From Zoroaster sp. YZ-2022 (lineage: Eukaryota > Echinodermata > Asteroidea > Forcipulatida > Zoroasteridae): a stretch of 64,000 bases of DNA. Below are positions 23,438-34,515 of the stretch, piece after piece. The stretch covers positions 3,703,402 through 3,767,401 of the forward strand of contig CM055828.1 of assembly GCA_029582265.1 (NCBI GenBank), in the 5' to 3' direction. How positions within the stretch are numbered: the stretch's first letter is position 1; each line of letters begins with the position of its first letter. Under the pieces are notes generated by a model that worked only from the letters and a program-made list of their open reading frames with translations, was not told the DNA's origin and did not search any database. A program made the translations under genes and the position numbers.

Positions 23438-24665
23438 TGCGTCTACACTCGTGCAATTCTACAGTCTACAGTCTACAATAATTGGCCATTTCATTGGGCG
23501 AGAGTCTACAGTCTACAAAAAATCTACGAACGCTGATTGGCTTAGAGTCTACAGTCTACAATAATGCCACCTCATTAGCATAACATTTGTACATACAGCG
23601 GATCGAGTCTCGTTGCTTCCCACGGTTTTTCAACTACGCTCAGATCGCAGAGCGAACATAATCAAGTTACGTTTTCATCAGTGTTAAAGCTCCCAATATT
23701 GTTCCTGATCTGGTGTCTGAAAGGTAAGAACATAACATAGATTGTGTGATAAATTCCATGAGAATAATGTCCGTCTTGTCACTATATATTTGAGTGCAAA
23801 ATCAGCGTAAATCAGTGTAAGAAAACTTACTCGTTAGTTAAATGTACTGCACACATTTAATGGCACACAGTACGTTGTGTGGAAAACACCGCCTGTGTTA
23901 GTGTGTGCATATTTATATTGTGTAGGCCTACAAGTACAATGTACATGTGCAAAAAGCTGTTGTTTATTGTCTTATTTTCTACAAAAACCTCCTCCAACTG
24001 AGGATTTGAATAAAATGTATAATAATCAACATTAAAAGCCAATTATTTTCATTCAGCTTGTAGTTGTACCCTGGCAGACTTTAAATTGCCAACCAACACA
24101 GGTTTGTAGGTGCCAATAATTTCTTGTTCAATTCATCAATGAATTCACTGAATTCACAATGAGTACATGATACACTTTTTTAATAATAGGCAAATACTCT
24201 TCATAAAATCAGAGTTTAAATATGACATTTACCATGAATTATAGAGAATATAGACCCTTCATTGTTTCAATTGTGACCAGAGGTGACCTCTACACTGAGG
24301 CTTTGTGGGTTGGGAAACTCATTTGATATAAACAATCCAAGATGGTTTCAGGGAAATGTTAGGTCATTCAAATCCTTGGAGATAATTGGTTTTTGATAAA
24401 CAAACAACCTCCCTGGAGATTGGTTTTTGATAAACAAAAACCTCCATTTAACACAACACAAGTCTGAGTCAGAGTCCAAGTTGGTTTTGGTATGAGTTGA
24501 CAACATATAGCATTGAGGAAGAATATAAATAAATATACTCTAAGACTGTTTCAAAAAAAGTATTTTCAAGAGACAAATATGTTTTTCTGAACACTTCACT
24601 TCCAAAATGATAAACAATGTATTATATCATCATGGAGTAAACAAAACTGATCATAAAAATTGTGT
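23438..24665. repeat. repeat block D, copy 2
   Basis: Direct copy of 12905-13870 with additional insertions (for example 24140-24440). It is interrupted at its right end by a SINE whose insertion point lies in the same sequence that is uninterrupted near 13875-13905 in copy 1. Confidence 0.85.
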
Positions 24666-24666
24666 C

Positions 24667-25212
24667 AATAATAATAATAATAATAATAATGTATAGATTT
24701 ATATAGCGCACGTATCCACCAACTAAGTGGCGCTCAAGGCGCATTATATTATTATCCCTGCTCATAAGGCTCATAAGGCTCATAAATCATTCCTGAAACC
24801 ATCTCAGCTCCCTGGGGAGTATACAGCTCAATTGCTGCCATTTCTAGCGCATATAGAGCAAACCATCTCTGCCTTCACAGGTACCCATTTAACCCCTGGG
24901 TGGAGAGAAGCAATTATGGTTAAGTGTCTTGCTCAAGGACACAGGTGTCACGGCCGGGCTCGAACCCACACTCTGCTGCTGGCAACACCAGAACTTGAGT
25001 TCAGTGCGCTGACCGCACGACAATCCACTTACGTGCATTATACAACACACGGGACCTACGGCTTTACGTCCCATCCGAAGGACGAAGCAATTATGGTTAA
25101 GTACCTTGCTCAAGGACACAAGTGTCACGACCGGGGCTCGAACCCACACCCTGCTGCTGGCAACACCAGAACTTGAGTTCGGTGCGCTAGACCGCTCGGC
25201 CACGACACTCCA
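24667..25212 (-). mobile_element. tRNA-derived SINE, composite with two heads
   Basis: On the minus strand the unit opens at about 25212 with GTCGTGGCCGAGCGGTCTAG (an A-box as in tRNA-Leu/Ser), then a B-box GGTTCGAGCCC. A SINE body with TGTCCTTGAGCAAGG follows, and an (ATT)n tail ends at about 24667. A second, more diverged head (about 24900-25035) precedes the rest of the body, so this is a partial tandem or two nested copies. Confidence 0.85.
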
Positions 25213-25613
25213 TGTCATTCTTATATCTGAAACTTGATGTAGCAAGTTTATCTCAGAAAGCTGGGTAAACAAAGTGTGGTTACACTTACAGTTACAGACA
25301 ATACACTTATGATTGAGCCATGGAGGAAGGAAATACATTGAGCCCTTTTCACACGACATAGCCATTTTTAAGGAAATAATCAAAGTGATTTTTCGCCCCA
25401 CATACCCAACTGATGGAAAAACAACACCCATGTGATGCCACCCCTGGGTTGGGTCAGAAAAAAGTTAGTCCCTCTGACTGGGTAATTAAAAAAATGTAAT
25501 CCAGTGGCAGTCATTTGTTAGGTGCATACTACATGTAGTCTACCCTTTGATTGTTTGATTTTAATATTACCCTTTCCCTTTGTTTTGAAACTTTTTTATA
25601 TTTGTAGATCAAC

Positions 25614-25772
25614 ATGGAGTCAGATGCCCCTAAAAGCCTTCTTCCCAAGCTCCGCATCCATGATCTTAGCATCAGAGAGGATCTGCAACAGTGTGTTTTG
25701 CGGTGTTCACGTGCTGCATTCGAATACCAAAAGAAACAAAAAGACCCCAATTTTAAGGCTGCTGATAAGTAA
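25614..25772 (+). CDS. unidentified exon-like frame, 52 aa
   Basis: The frame starts MESDAPKSLLPKLRIHDLSI and continues REDLQQCVLRCSRAAFEYQK before a stop at 25770. An acceptor-like TTTGTAG precedes it by six bases. The composition is protein-like (charged, no low complexity). It lies between block D copy 2 and block E copy 2, the place occupied by the DUF6729-like gene in copy 1, but no sequence match to that gene was seen. I do not recognise it. Confidence 0.3.
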   Translation: MESDAPKSLLPKLRIHDLSIREDLQQCVLRCSRAAFEYQKKQKDPNFKAADK

Positions 25773-26670
25773 CAAAGTGTGAGGTAACAAAGCGCTCTAC
25801 TTCAAAAGGTCTCAACAATAGGGAATTTGTAAATTTTGAGCACTTTAAGGCTGCAATTGACCAGCTTGAAGGATAGAAAAATCATTGACATAATTTGTGA
25901 TAATCTCATCATGCCATGTCTTTTAAAGATGCATCGCCCAATTTTTTGCCACTTTGACCCCAAAATGCTATCTAACATTTAAATCAAAATTTTCTGGTCA
26001 AATCGGCCAAAAATTGGGTGATGCATCTTTAACTAACTCAAGTTGTCTTAGGTCAAGCAAGCCAAGTATAAAAGCAGTCATATTCACTGGTCAAATTGCA
26101 AGTAATGTTTTCTTAAAATATTACAACATGATTCCATTCTACAATTGCAATTGCAAAAGACTTTAATTCTTTTCACAGGCCTTTTGAAACTTGTAACTTG
26201 TACTGGAACGCTTTGTTAGTACTACTTCCTACAGTATTTTTTAGGTTGTGTACCATCAGTTGGCGGGGGGGGGGGGGCAACCAAATAATTTGGCGGTGCG
26301 GTGATTTATTATTATTAAATAAGTCTACATTACATTGCTGCTAATTGTAGAAGTTGTTGTACCGAACTACATGTGCATTTTTCAAACAGTCTGATTTTAC
26401 AGGGAATGCACAAAATATGTTTTCATTGCGAAAATCAACCAAATCCTACAGTTTGTTTATTTTCAATCTCGTTTGGGGAGGGAGGCGGGGGAAAAGGTTC
26501 CGAGTAGGGGGAGAGCTGGTCCCCACCACCCCAACCTCCTTGAACTGGTTGTGCTTCTGTTTTGTACACACAGTAAGCGGATAATCTAATACTTGGCCAT
26601 GTCATGTTCGGACAAGTCAAATACCACATTATTGTAGCTTATGACTATAAACAAGTCTCTAAAACAAATT
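25773..26670. other. spacer between repeat blocks
   Basis: Non-coding, with a G tract near 26264-26277. Nothing recognised. Confidence 0.3.
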
Positions 26671-28205
26671 ACTGCATATAAAGTTACATATAAATCAAAG
26701 ATTTTTATTAAGTGTCATATCTCCTGAACTACATGACTTAATCTTTGCATTTTGTAGATCATGAATTACTAATGGTTCATTTTATGCTCAGACATGACCC
26801 CATTTTTACCCTTCCTTCCAGTCCACACTTGAAGTTGAAAAAGAAAAAAAATTGTTATACAGCCAAAATATGGTTTGGTACTTGGATATGTGCCATGGTT
26901 TCTATGTACTATATGAAATCATCAAAGATCCTTTTGGAATGAAGGTTTAATGACGTCATGCTTTGTAGTTAGTGACGGGTTTAAAAAGGCTGTTTTTTCC
27001 ATCTCACACTTTAATACAGTGTGATAAATCATACATCCTATTTTTGTAACTAATATTAACTAAACCAGTCAACAAAACAAGCTATACATGTCAACACGAC
27101 GTCATCTTGGATTATAGTAAATAAAAGTTTAATATTATTTTATAATCTTTTGTGTCATGTTGAAATAGTGAAGTTTTATAATATACATGACCCTGTTTGA
27201 TCTTTACTCCTGCTTCAAACAGGACGTTCAAATACGAAATAATTGAGAAGAACTGTAGGGTTTACGACCAAGTTTATATAGAAATCGGATATGGTTTCTG
27301 TGTATGAAGAATGACAGATGGAATTCTTGAATTGGATTATTTCAACCATTTACATTTTGCTGACAGAGTGCTCAGTGCTCAATACTCAGTGCTTCTCAAA
27401 TTCATTTAGGCAGAAAATTGTCAGGTAACTGATTGCGAAAATGTTTGAGTATACATCCCAATGCTTTTACTTGGTAGGCGAATCCTTGCTCAACTAAATC
27501 ACATCTCAGAGTATTTCAACCTAGGTATGGAAAGCACAAAGTAATTAAATGTATACGAAGCACAATGAAACAAAGTCACATATTATGCTGCCATGTTTGT
27601 AAATAAACATAATTGTTATATGTACTTGTACATGTAGTCATCTTTTGTACATGTATCTTGGGTCAATTATTTCAATTATTATCTGTGACAAAGTAAGCTT
27701 GGATAATAAAAGCAATATAGTAAATGTGTCAGATAACACCAAACATTTTCCTATGTGTTATTTTGTTATGCTTTAGTTGTGTGTCCACAACATGATTTTC
27801 AAATAAGCGGACTTGTATTCAATTGGCAAGGTGACAAATGATGAGAAACTCAATAATTCCTGAGGATTTCTTTAAAATTATAATAAGGGACCTAAATCAG
27901 CTCCATGGGACAGGGGTTCATGAACTTGAATAAGAACGAAAATATTATTTCCACCTTATAGCTCTCTTTATTATAAACCTTACTTTATTTCATTAAATCG
28001 GCATCAAATGAAAATCAATGGTTACTACATTGCAGTGGGATTTCAATAAAAAGATTAAGTCACATTACAATTTGCACGGTTTAGACAAGACAAGTACCAT
28101 TAAACTCAGTAGTGCATAGATTCATTCATAAATTTACTCATTAGGCGACGTTAATAATTCCGGGGTGCCGATTGGTCAAGAATTGCACGAAGAACCAGTC
28201 GACCG
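26671..28205. repeat. repeat block E, copy 2
   Basis: Direct copy of 18863-20770 without the GGGTCA palindrome and with a different central part (about 27018-27340). It runs directly into a U1 fragment. Confidence 0.85.
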
Positions 28206-28281
28206 CCGATGTGCAATGGCCGGGCCTCGCCTTGGGAGAACCGCCTTCTTGATCACGGTGTCTCCTGAGCCAGGTAAGTAT
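28206..28281 (-). pseudogene. U1 snRNA 5'-half fragment
   Basis: The minus strand from 28281 begins ATACTTACCTGGCTCAGG and matches the first 76 nt of U1, through the AUUGCAC loop, then breaks into unrelated sequence. The 5' flank (28282-28510) matches that of the full U1 at 10766-11000. Confidence 0.9.
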
Positions 28282-28547
28282 GCTTAAAAACAATCTTTTC
28301 CGAGTTCACTCTAAAAACTTACAACCTCATAGCTATGGGGTGTGTTCACACGTGCATGCGCATAGCGCTATTCCTTTACCAATAAAAAGACCGGTTTGAT
28401 TGCTTCGTTGCGCATGCGTGTTTCTCTTTGATATGTAAATTGAAATCATGATGAATCATAAATGGGCGGGGCTTCCACGCTGGTTGCATAAATTATATTC
28501 ATAATAATACAACCGGCAGTATGCACACATCGTACAGGTACATTGTA

Positions 28548-29070
28548 CATTACATCTTTATGTTCGTGTACGTTTTACAGAGGAAGAGGAAATACGTGAA
28601 ACGGCTGAATAAATTAGGTGACCCTGATATGATTTATTTCAAAGAGAATTAATATGACACCTTAAAACCATAATTAACCCATGCCAGTTGCATAAATTTA
28701 TTGTCAAAGGGGTAATGGGGATAATTAAAAATGTTCAATTCCAATGACCAACCCGACCTCACCTCAACCAATTCAGCCTCGCCTGCCCCAGCAGAAAATT
28801 TTTAAGATTAATCCCCTAATGGTTTTGGCTTGGAACCTTCCTGAATCCACCAAATTCCAACACCATGCATGGGCTATATAGTACTGAGTCCATCAAAATG
28901 CAACACAACCAGCAGTTTGATGGGTTTGGGGTGGTTAGGGTTAAGAATTTTCCAATTAAGAATAATTACATTTTGAGAACACAGTTTGGAAATTTTTTTC
29001 CAATTTGAAGAAATTTTAGTGAGTATTTCCGAAAACAATGGAATATTCTTCAATTATGACATAAAGTGCT
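28548..29070. repeat. repeat block C, copy 2
   Basis: Matches 11874-12176 plus 12680-12904 as one continuous stretch, i.e. without the LINE and pentamer array of copy 1. It serves as the empty site. Confidence 0.85.
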
Positions 29071-30136
29071 ACCGATGAGCTTGTTCAACAATTAGTTTGT
29101 TACTGGGCCCAAAAACCAGCCCCCTCTGGTCAAAAAGTGGTCAAAAAGTGGGGAGTGTGTATGCCCACATCCCCACCCTGGAATTTACAGGTGAACAAAA
29201 ATTATTAAAAGCAGACTGGCAACACTAAATATTGAGGATATCTCAAAGGCACTTCCATTTTTCAGATATTATTTTTATCACTAGCAGTTTTCATACTCAA
29301 AATTAACATAGTAAATAATTTTACTGGTACCCTTCAGTCTGTCCAAGCTGCTGGTAGCCACACTGTCATGATCTTGAGACAGAAGTAGCTGAGCATCGTG
29401 GATGATCAGCCACAAATAATTATAATGACAATGAATTCCACTTAACAATTGTGTTCAAATGGGAGGGACAAATGGCCAGTATGGACAATAGACTTATCCA
29501 GCCGTCAATCAAACAGCACTGAATAACCAATCCTGTTTGTAAGTGTGACATAATTCTAACGTAAACCACACCCACTTCACACATGCTGGCTCCAACGATC
29601 ATTAGAAGCCTATTGGAAATGCATTAACCACCCTTTTCTTTAAGGATTCACGCAATAAATTAGAAAGCTCTGGGATGCATGTTCTGTCCTCCAAGAAATT
29701 AGAAAGCTCTGGAATTGCCTCTAACAACATGTAAACACTGAAAAATCTTATAACAGACAACTCTGCCTCAAGAATCGCTTTTGAATGTTAAAATCAAGGA
29801 ATTTAGGGTTAAATTACACACAACGGTATGCCAGCATAGGAACCAGAAGTAGCGAACTTACAAACAAGCATTTTCATGACAACTGTTGTTATGTTGCTAA
29901 CTCACTGGGCACTTTAATGCAGGATCAAGTATTCATCGTTGCTTAGGGACTATGGCCATAACTGGATTGGATTCAATGAAAATTGTCTCATGAATGCTTC
30001 TAAAAAAATCAAAGTGTACCACTAGAGACAGGGGTACGAGAACATTGTATATTCTGTACCTTGGTCCATCATTGTATATCATCCTCTTCAATGTAACCAT
30101 TACTTTCTGTCCTCCTCACTCCACTCCTATCCTGTC
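29071..30136. other. 3' flank of the SMAC/DIABLO gene
   Basis: No coding exon recognised on either strand. It presumably includes the 3' untranslated region of the minus-strand gene that ends at 30137. Confidence 0.35.
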
Positions 30137-33100
30137 TCAGCTTCCAGTCTCTTCCAAGTTCCCGCGGCCATTTTCTGCTGTCGCCTGTTTTATACTCTTC
30201 ACCTGGATGTCGGTCAATTCTTGCTGGGCTTTTTGGGACAGTTTCCTGGCTGTGTCAAGTTGGGACTGGACTAGCTGTAGATGCTGTCCGGCTGTCATCA
30301 AAGAAAGTTCAGCATCTGTGCATAAAGAGATGTATGACCTCTGACCTTTCATTTATCAACATTTGTTTCCATCCACATATCGTGTACAATACAATAATGA
30401 AAAGCAATTTACAACCCTTCCAATGGTTAATTTCTTGTCATTGTTTGATGTAGTAAAGGAGTCATATTGAAACAAGAATCGATATTCATATGAAAGAGTC
30501 GCATGAAACCCCAAAGAAACCCCAAATAGACTATCAGTTTCAATCTCATTTATATTTCATGTTATAGTTTTCTTTCTTAAAATAAAATTAGGTGAAAAAC
30601 TGGTACTTTCAAAATAACAAACTAATCAAAATTTTATCAATAAAACTTACTTGATGTAAAGCTCTTGATGGTATCAATCTTCCCTGGAAATAATTTTGTC
30701 TCAGGTGCTATCATTTTTAGGAAACTTTTTAGGAAATTATTGCCGACAATTTTATCAGAAAGAGTACTGTTTTCTAGATTCCAAATTAGAATGGAATACA
30801 ACAAATCTGAATGCATTTTCACAACTTTCTTGTTAAACAACACAATTTCAAGTTGAAACTTTGATAAATGTTTTTTCAAAGAGAGTAGGCATACTTGTAG
30901 CTGCAGTTTGCCAACTCCAATGTTGTATACATGTATACCTTCCCTTTGAACAACAGATCCATATAGCTCTCAAAAAAGCAAACATTTACCGGCCTGGTAG
31001 GCAGCTTCGGCTGCTCGTTCAAGAACCAAGATGGCTGCCGTCAACATGTCGTTCATGTCCTATTAACATAAAAATATAAACAAAAACTGAAACATGTTTG
31101 GAACACAGTGAAATTAAATGTACTTTGGGGCCCATCAGATGGGTCAATATTTTCTTAAGATAACACGTTGCCGATCCCCTAATTTTTTCCAAGAATAAAC
31201 AGAATAATAAGCATGACAAAAATTTATTGATAATGGACGACAGCATTTTTAGGCACACTGTGCGCTTGCAGGAGATAATAGCGTTGTGACGAACAGAAGT
31301 TCATGGTCAGAATTGACAGCGCAAGTCAAAGGAGTGACCTCAAGTTTATTGACCCGGTGGGTAAGATTAGGCTGGTGGACACACAGATTTGAGCATTCGA
31401 TGGAGAACCACTCAATCAGTACGATTTGGTACAGCAAGATTATCATAGTGAAGTTATCAATCGGGAACAAAACAGTAAGTATTTTATGGATATAAACAAC
31501 ACTATCAGGAGGCACAATCAATGCTTGTGCCAACTCTTCATAAACTAAGACACCTTACATTGAACGGGAACATTTTACACCATCTTTGTCTGATTCCTAG
31601 AGCTCAATAACAATTATTAGTGCTGATTCTCATGACATAAAAGGGACCAGACTATTTTTCCTTCCAGCCTCGATTTGGTGACATGGATATCTGTACTGAA
31701 GAAACTCAAGATGGCTGCATCGTGATAAAGATCCATAAGTGACTTCAATAACCTCTATTGTTCCCATCTTGTCTTCAGTGCCAACTCGCAGCTGGATAAT
31801 TTCTTGCCATAGTTCGTCCTCTTGTGCCGGAGGTCCGGCAAACTGGGCATGCTCTTCCAGCAAAAGTTTCAATTGGTTGATCATCTGTAATCAGAGATCC
31901 AGAAAAAATTATTGTTCAAAGGCAATGCTGATTGCTGTGTCGTTGGCTAAAAATGTTGGCTCATAAAATCATTATTCTCTTCTGGGCAGTTCCACAAATG
32001 GTTGGTCTGGAACCAGACTTTAAGATTCTTATGTTGGGTATTTTCAAGATTATTTGGTTTTAATTTACATGTACACATACCCATAAAGAAAATCTGATTT
32101 TTAATGGATAGACATAATATGAGCTTAAAATCTGATGTCGGTTGTTGGCTGCCCAATCGTGGAACTGCCATTCTAGTGAATAACTGCAGTTTGGAAAAGA
32201 GTAAGGCTGGTAAATCTGAGGAACTTTGTTCTAAGGTGACTTTGAAGTGGTATAAGTGGACCCTCATTTGGGGGGGAAAAAATGTTGTCTCGATGCCCAA
32301 CAATCCGAGTATAACAACACTGAGGAATCAGAAATTTTGTTCATTGGCAAATTGTTTGGGTATATAAGTTTCGGGAAAGAATGTCAAACCCAACCGCCAC
32401 TTGTGCACAATGTCTAAGCATGTGTTTTTAGCAGACGATAATGGCCAACATCTCACTGGATGTGCACACATTCATTGCTCAAAATCTCCTAAAATATCGT
32501 TTCCAATCCTCACTTGACTACACTTTCCTCTCCTAAAGTGTGTCCTATGTCATCTTTTAAAGGAAAATCTGTGATATTCGCCATGATTTGGATAGCAAAG
32601 TGGTTGTATTCTGCATTCTTTCCAAGTTTTGACTCATTTGTAAGTAACTAAAATGCCCGTCATACCTTAGCATATTCCTGATGCAATGATATAACAGCTA
32701 ATGCTGTATGTGTGAGAAGGACACAAGAGGAGTCAACAGCAATGGTCGCAGCATTCTTTATCAGTTCACGATGGCTTAGCGCATCTGTACTATTCTGTAT
32801 GATAACAATTATAATCATCATGACTTTTATGCAAGCAAAACTGAAATAAAAAATATTTCTTAAAGATCAAAATTCTTAAACTGATCTGAATCACTCAATA
32901 TACAGGTAGGTCTAAGTGGGCGTGTCCCCTCATTTTTTTAAATCAACCATATACAAAAATTCAAAATTTACCATTTATTTCCAAATTTTTGAAATCTTGT
33001 TCCCCCATTTGGCTGTGTGCCCCTCATTATCATCGTTCACACCCTCTTTCCAGCAACCCTGGATCCGCCCCTATGTTTGGTATTTTCAACTACTCAATTG

Positions 33101-34080
33101 TTCTGAAACAGTACTCCAGAAAATTATGAATTAATTGGATGCAATGGCCAATGTACAAGTACAACCTTCATGAGAAGAAAATTCCAAAGATTCCATTGAA
33201 GTTCCTCAAAGTTAAATTAAGGCTAGAGATAATGAGTAATTGAATTGAATTCAGCAATTTAAAAAAATATTCTTTCAGAAAAAGATAAGAAATTATATGT
33301 ACCTTAAGTGAACTTGTTGGACCTGCTGATGGTTTACTACCAAGAGGTATAGCACACAGCAAAACACTACCACTACCAAGACCAAACAGTCTAGAAAACA
33401 ATGATCTTGCCGGCAGTCTGGGTCTAGGAATTAACATCTGTTGGCCTTCTTTGCTTGGCAAAATGTGGAGTATTTGAAATCTATTGAATGTTGATTGCAA
33501 TGGCCTACTGCAACATCTGTGATTAAAGATAAGGTATAGAATTGTTAATTAAAAAAAAACCAAATTGTGAAATATTTATATAAAACTTTATTGAATTAAC
33601 CCTCCTACTATAGCTGCACTTTATTATTATAGAGGTCAAAATCAGTCAACTGCCTGCTTTGACTGTTGACCCAAATGTGCACACAGGGGCATTTTTTGAC
33701 TGGTTTTTCCTGTCATTTTGACCACCCTGAACAATACCAGACAATGCTTTTACCAGTCAAAAACATTCGACTCATTTTGACCTGTAAATGTACTTACTAC
33801 ACGTAAGGTTTCAAAGTGCACTAGATATACCTTGGCAAGTATATCAGCATTTTGACTGATTTTGACCCTTGTAGCAGTAGGAGGGTTAATGAATAACCTC
33901 AGTTCAGACATCCGTACCGCACCAAACGTCAATATTTTTAAGGAGTCACTTGACAACATTGACCTTAAAGAATTAACAACCAGAGCCCATTTGGGGAGAA
34001 TGTCGTATCCCACTGCCACTTTTTCTCATTCAATATAACCATTAAAGTAATCTTACCTACCTAGTATTGGTGGAGAACAT
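30137..34080 (-). CDS. DIABLO: SMAC/DIABLO orthologue, mitochondrial IAP antagonist (6 exons)
   Basis: Exons on the minus strand are 34080-34061, 33516-33303, 32794-32666, 31884-31753, 31059-30990 and 30315-30137, with matching phases 2,0,0,0,1, giving 247 residues (human protein 239). Residues 1-61 are basic and acid-poor, as for a mitochondrial presequence. They end in SVLLC, and then comes AIPL (62-65), the counterpart of the AVPI IAP-binding motif freed by mitochondrial processing. The rest is the helical bundle: LSHRELIKNAATIAVDSS, ELWQEIIQLR, LERAAEAAYQA, HLQLVQSQLDTARKLSQKAQ. It should be released to the cytosol during apoptosis and block BIR domains of IAPs. The weakest join is the exon 4 donor GTTATT; exon 1 is short but keeps the frame and supplies the start. 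The next gene, head to head, is TMBIM6. Confidence 0.9.
30870..30962 (-). repeat. single copy of the 67-bp unit seen at 43.6 kb
   Basis: On the minus strand it resembles the unit tandemly repeated at 43565-43890 (core CAACATTGG, then AGTATGCCTACTCTCTTTG). A dispersed repeat within a SMAC intron. Confidence 0.6.
33596..33889. mobile_element. piggyBac-type MITE in SMAC intron 1
   Basis: TTAA duplications (33596-33599 and 33886-33889) bound a 286-bp element that begins CCCTCCTACT and ends AGTAGGAGGG. TTAA targets and CCC...GGG ends are the mark of piggyBac elements. There is no coding sequence. A relative in opposite orientation lies at 38686-38940. Confidence 0.8.
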
Positions 34081-34515
34081 ATGGATGATGATGGATATAT
34101 ACTTCAAATTATTCCAGGATATTTATTTCATGAAAAATCAGGCATTTTTGGTATTCGATGACTTCCTCAGTCATGTCAGTCTGATCTTGTAAACTCCCCT
34201 GTTACTTAGTGACCAACACAGTCATTGTACATGCTCAGTGGCAACTATTAATAGGATCCTTCTATTTTCTGAAGGGGATGATGTTTTTAGAAGGGAAATA
34301 AAGTCCGAAAACCATAAAAGTGGATTTTAAAGATAGTTTTCTCTTTCTGTACCCAGAAAAATCTATATAATAATTTTTTAACTAGTTAGTGGCTGCAAAA
34401 AATTCCCCCAAAAACCTTTAAAAGTGGCGGTCGGATACGACATTCTTTCCTTTTTAAGGAGTCACTTGACAACATTGACCCTTAAAGAATTAACGACCAG
34501 AGCCCATTTTAACAA
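33935..34515. repeat. direct repeat of about 65 bp around SMAC exon 1
   Basis: AAGGAGTCACTTGACAACAT with about 45 following bases occurs at 33939-34000 and again at 34455-34515. Related GTCGTATCC / GGATACGAC stretches lie nearby in opposite orientation (about 34001-34012 and 34432-34443). Confidence 0.75.

Noticed and set aside
24889..25431. 180-codon minus-strand frame
   Set aside because: It runs across a SINE composed of two related halves; the frame repeats the same SINE-derived words.
31753..31753. A different exon 4 donor for SMAC
   Set aside because: No other GT nearby keeps the frame and length; GAG|GTTATT gives nearly the same spacing as the human protein, though the site is weak.
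33168..33500. SMAC exon frame read through to 33168
   Set aside because: The frame runs past a good donor at 33302 into intron sequence; homology stops at the donor.
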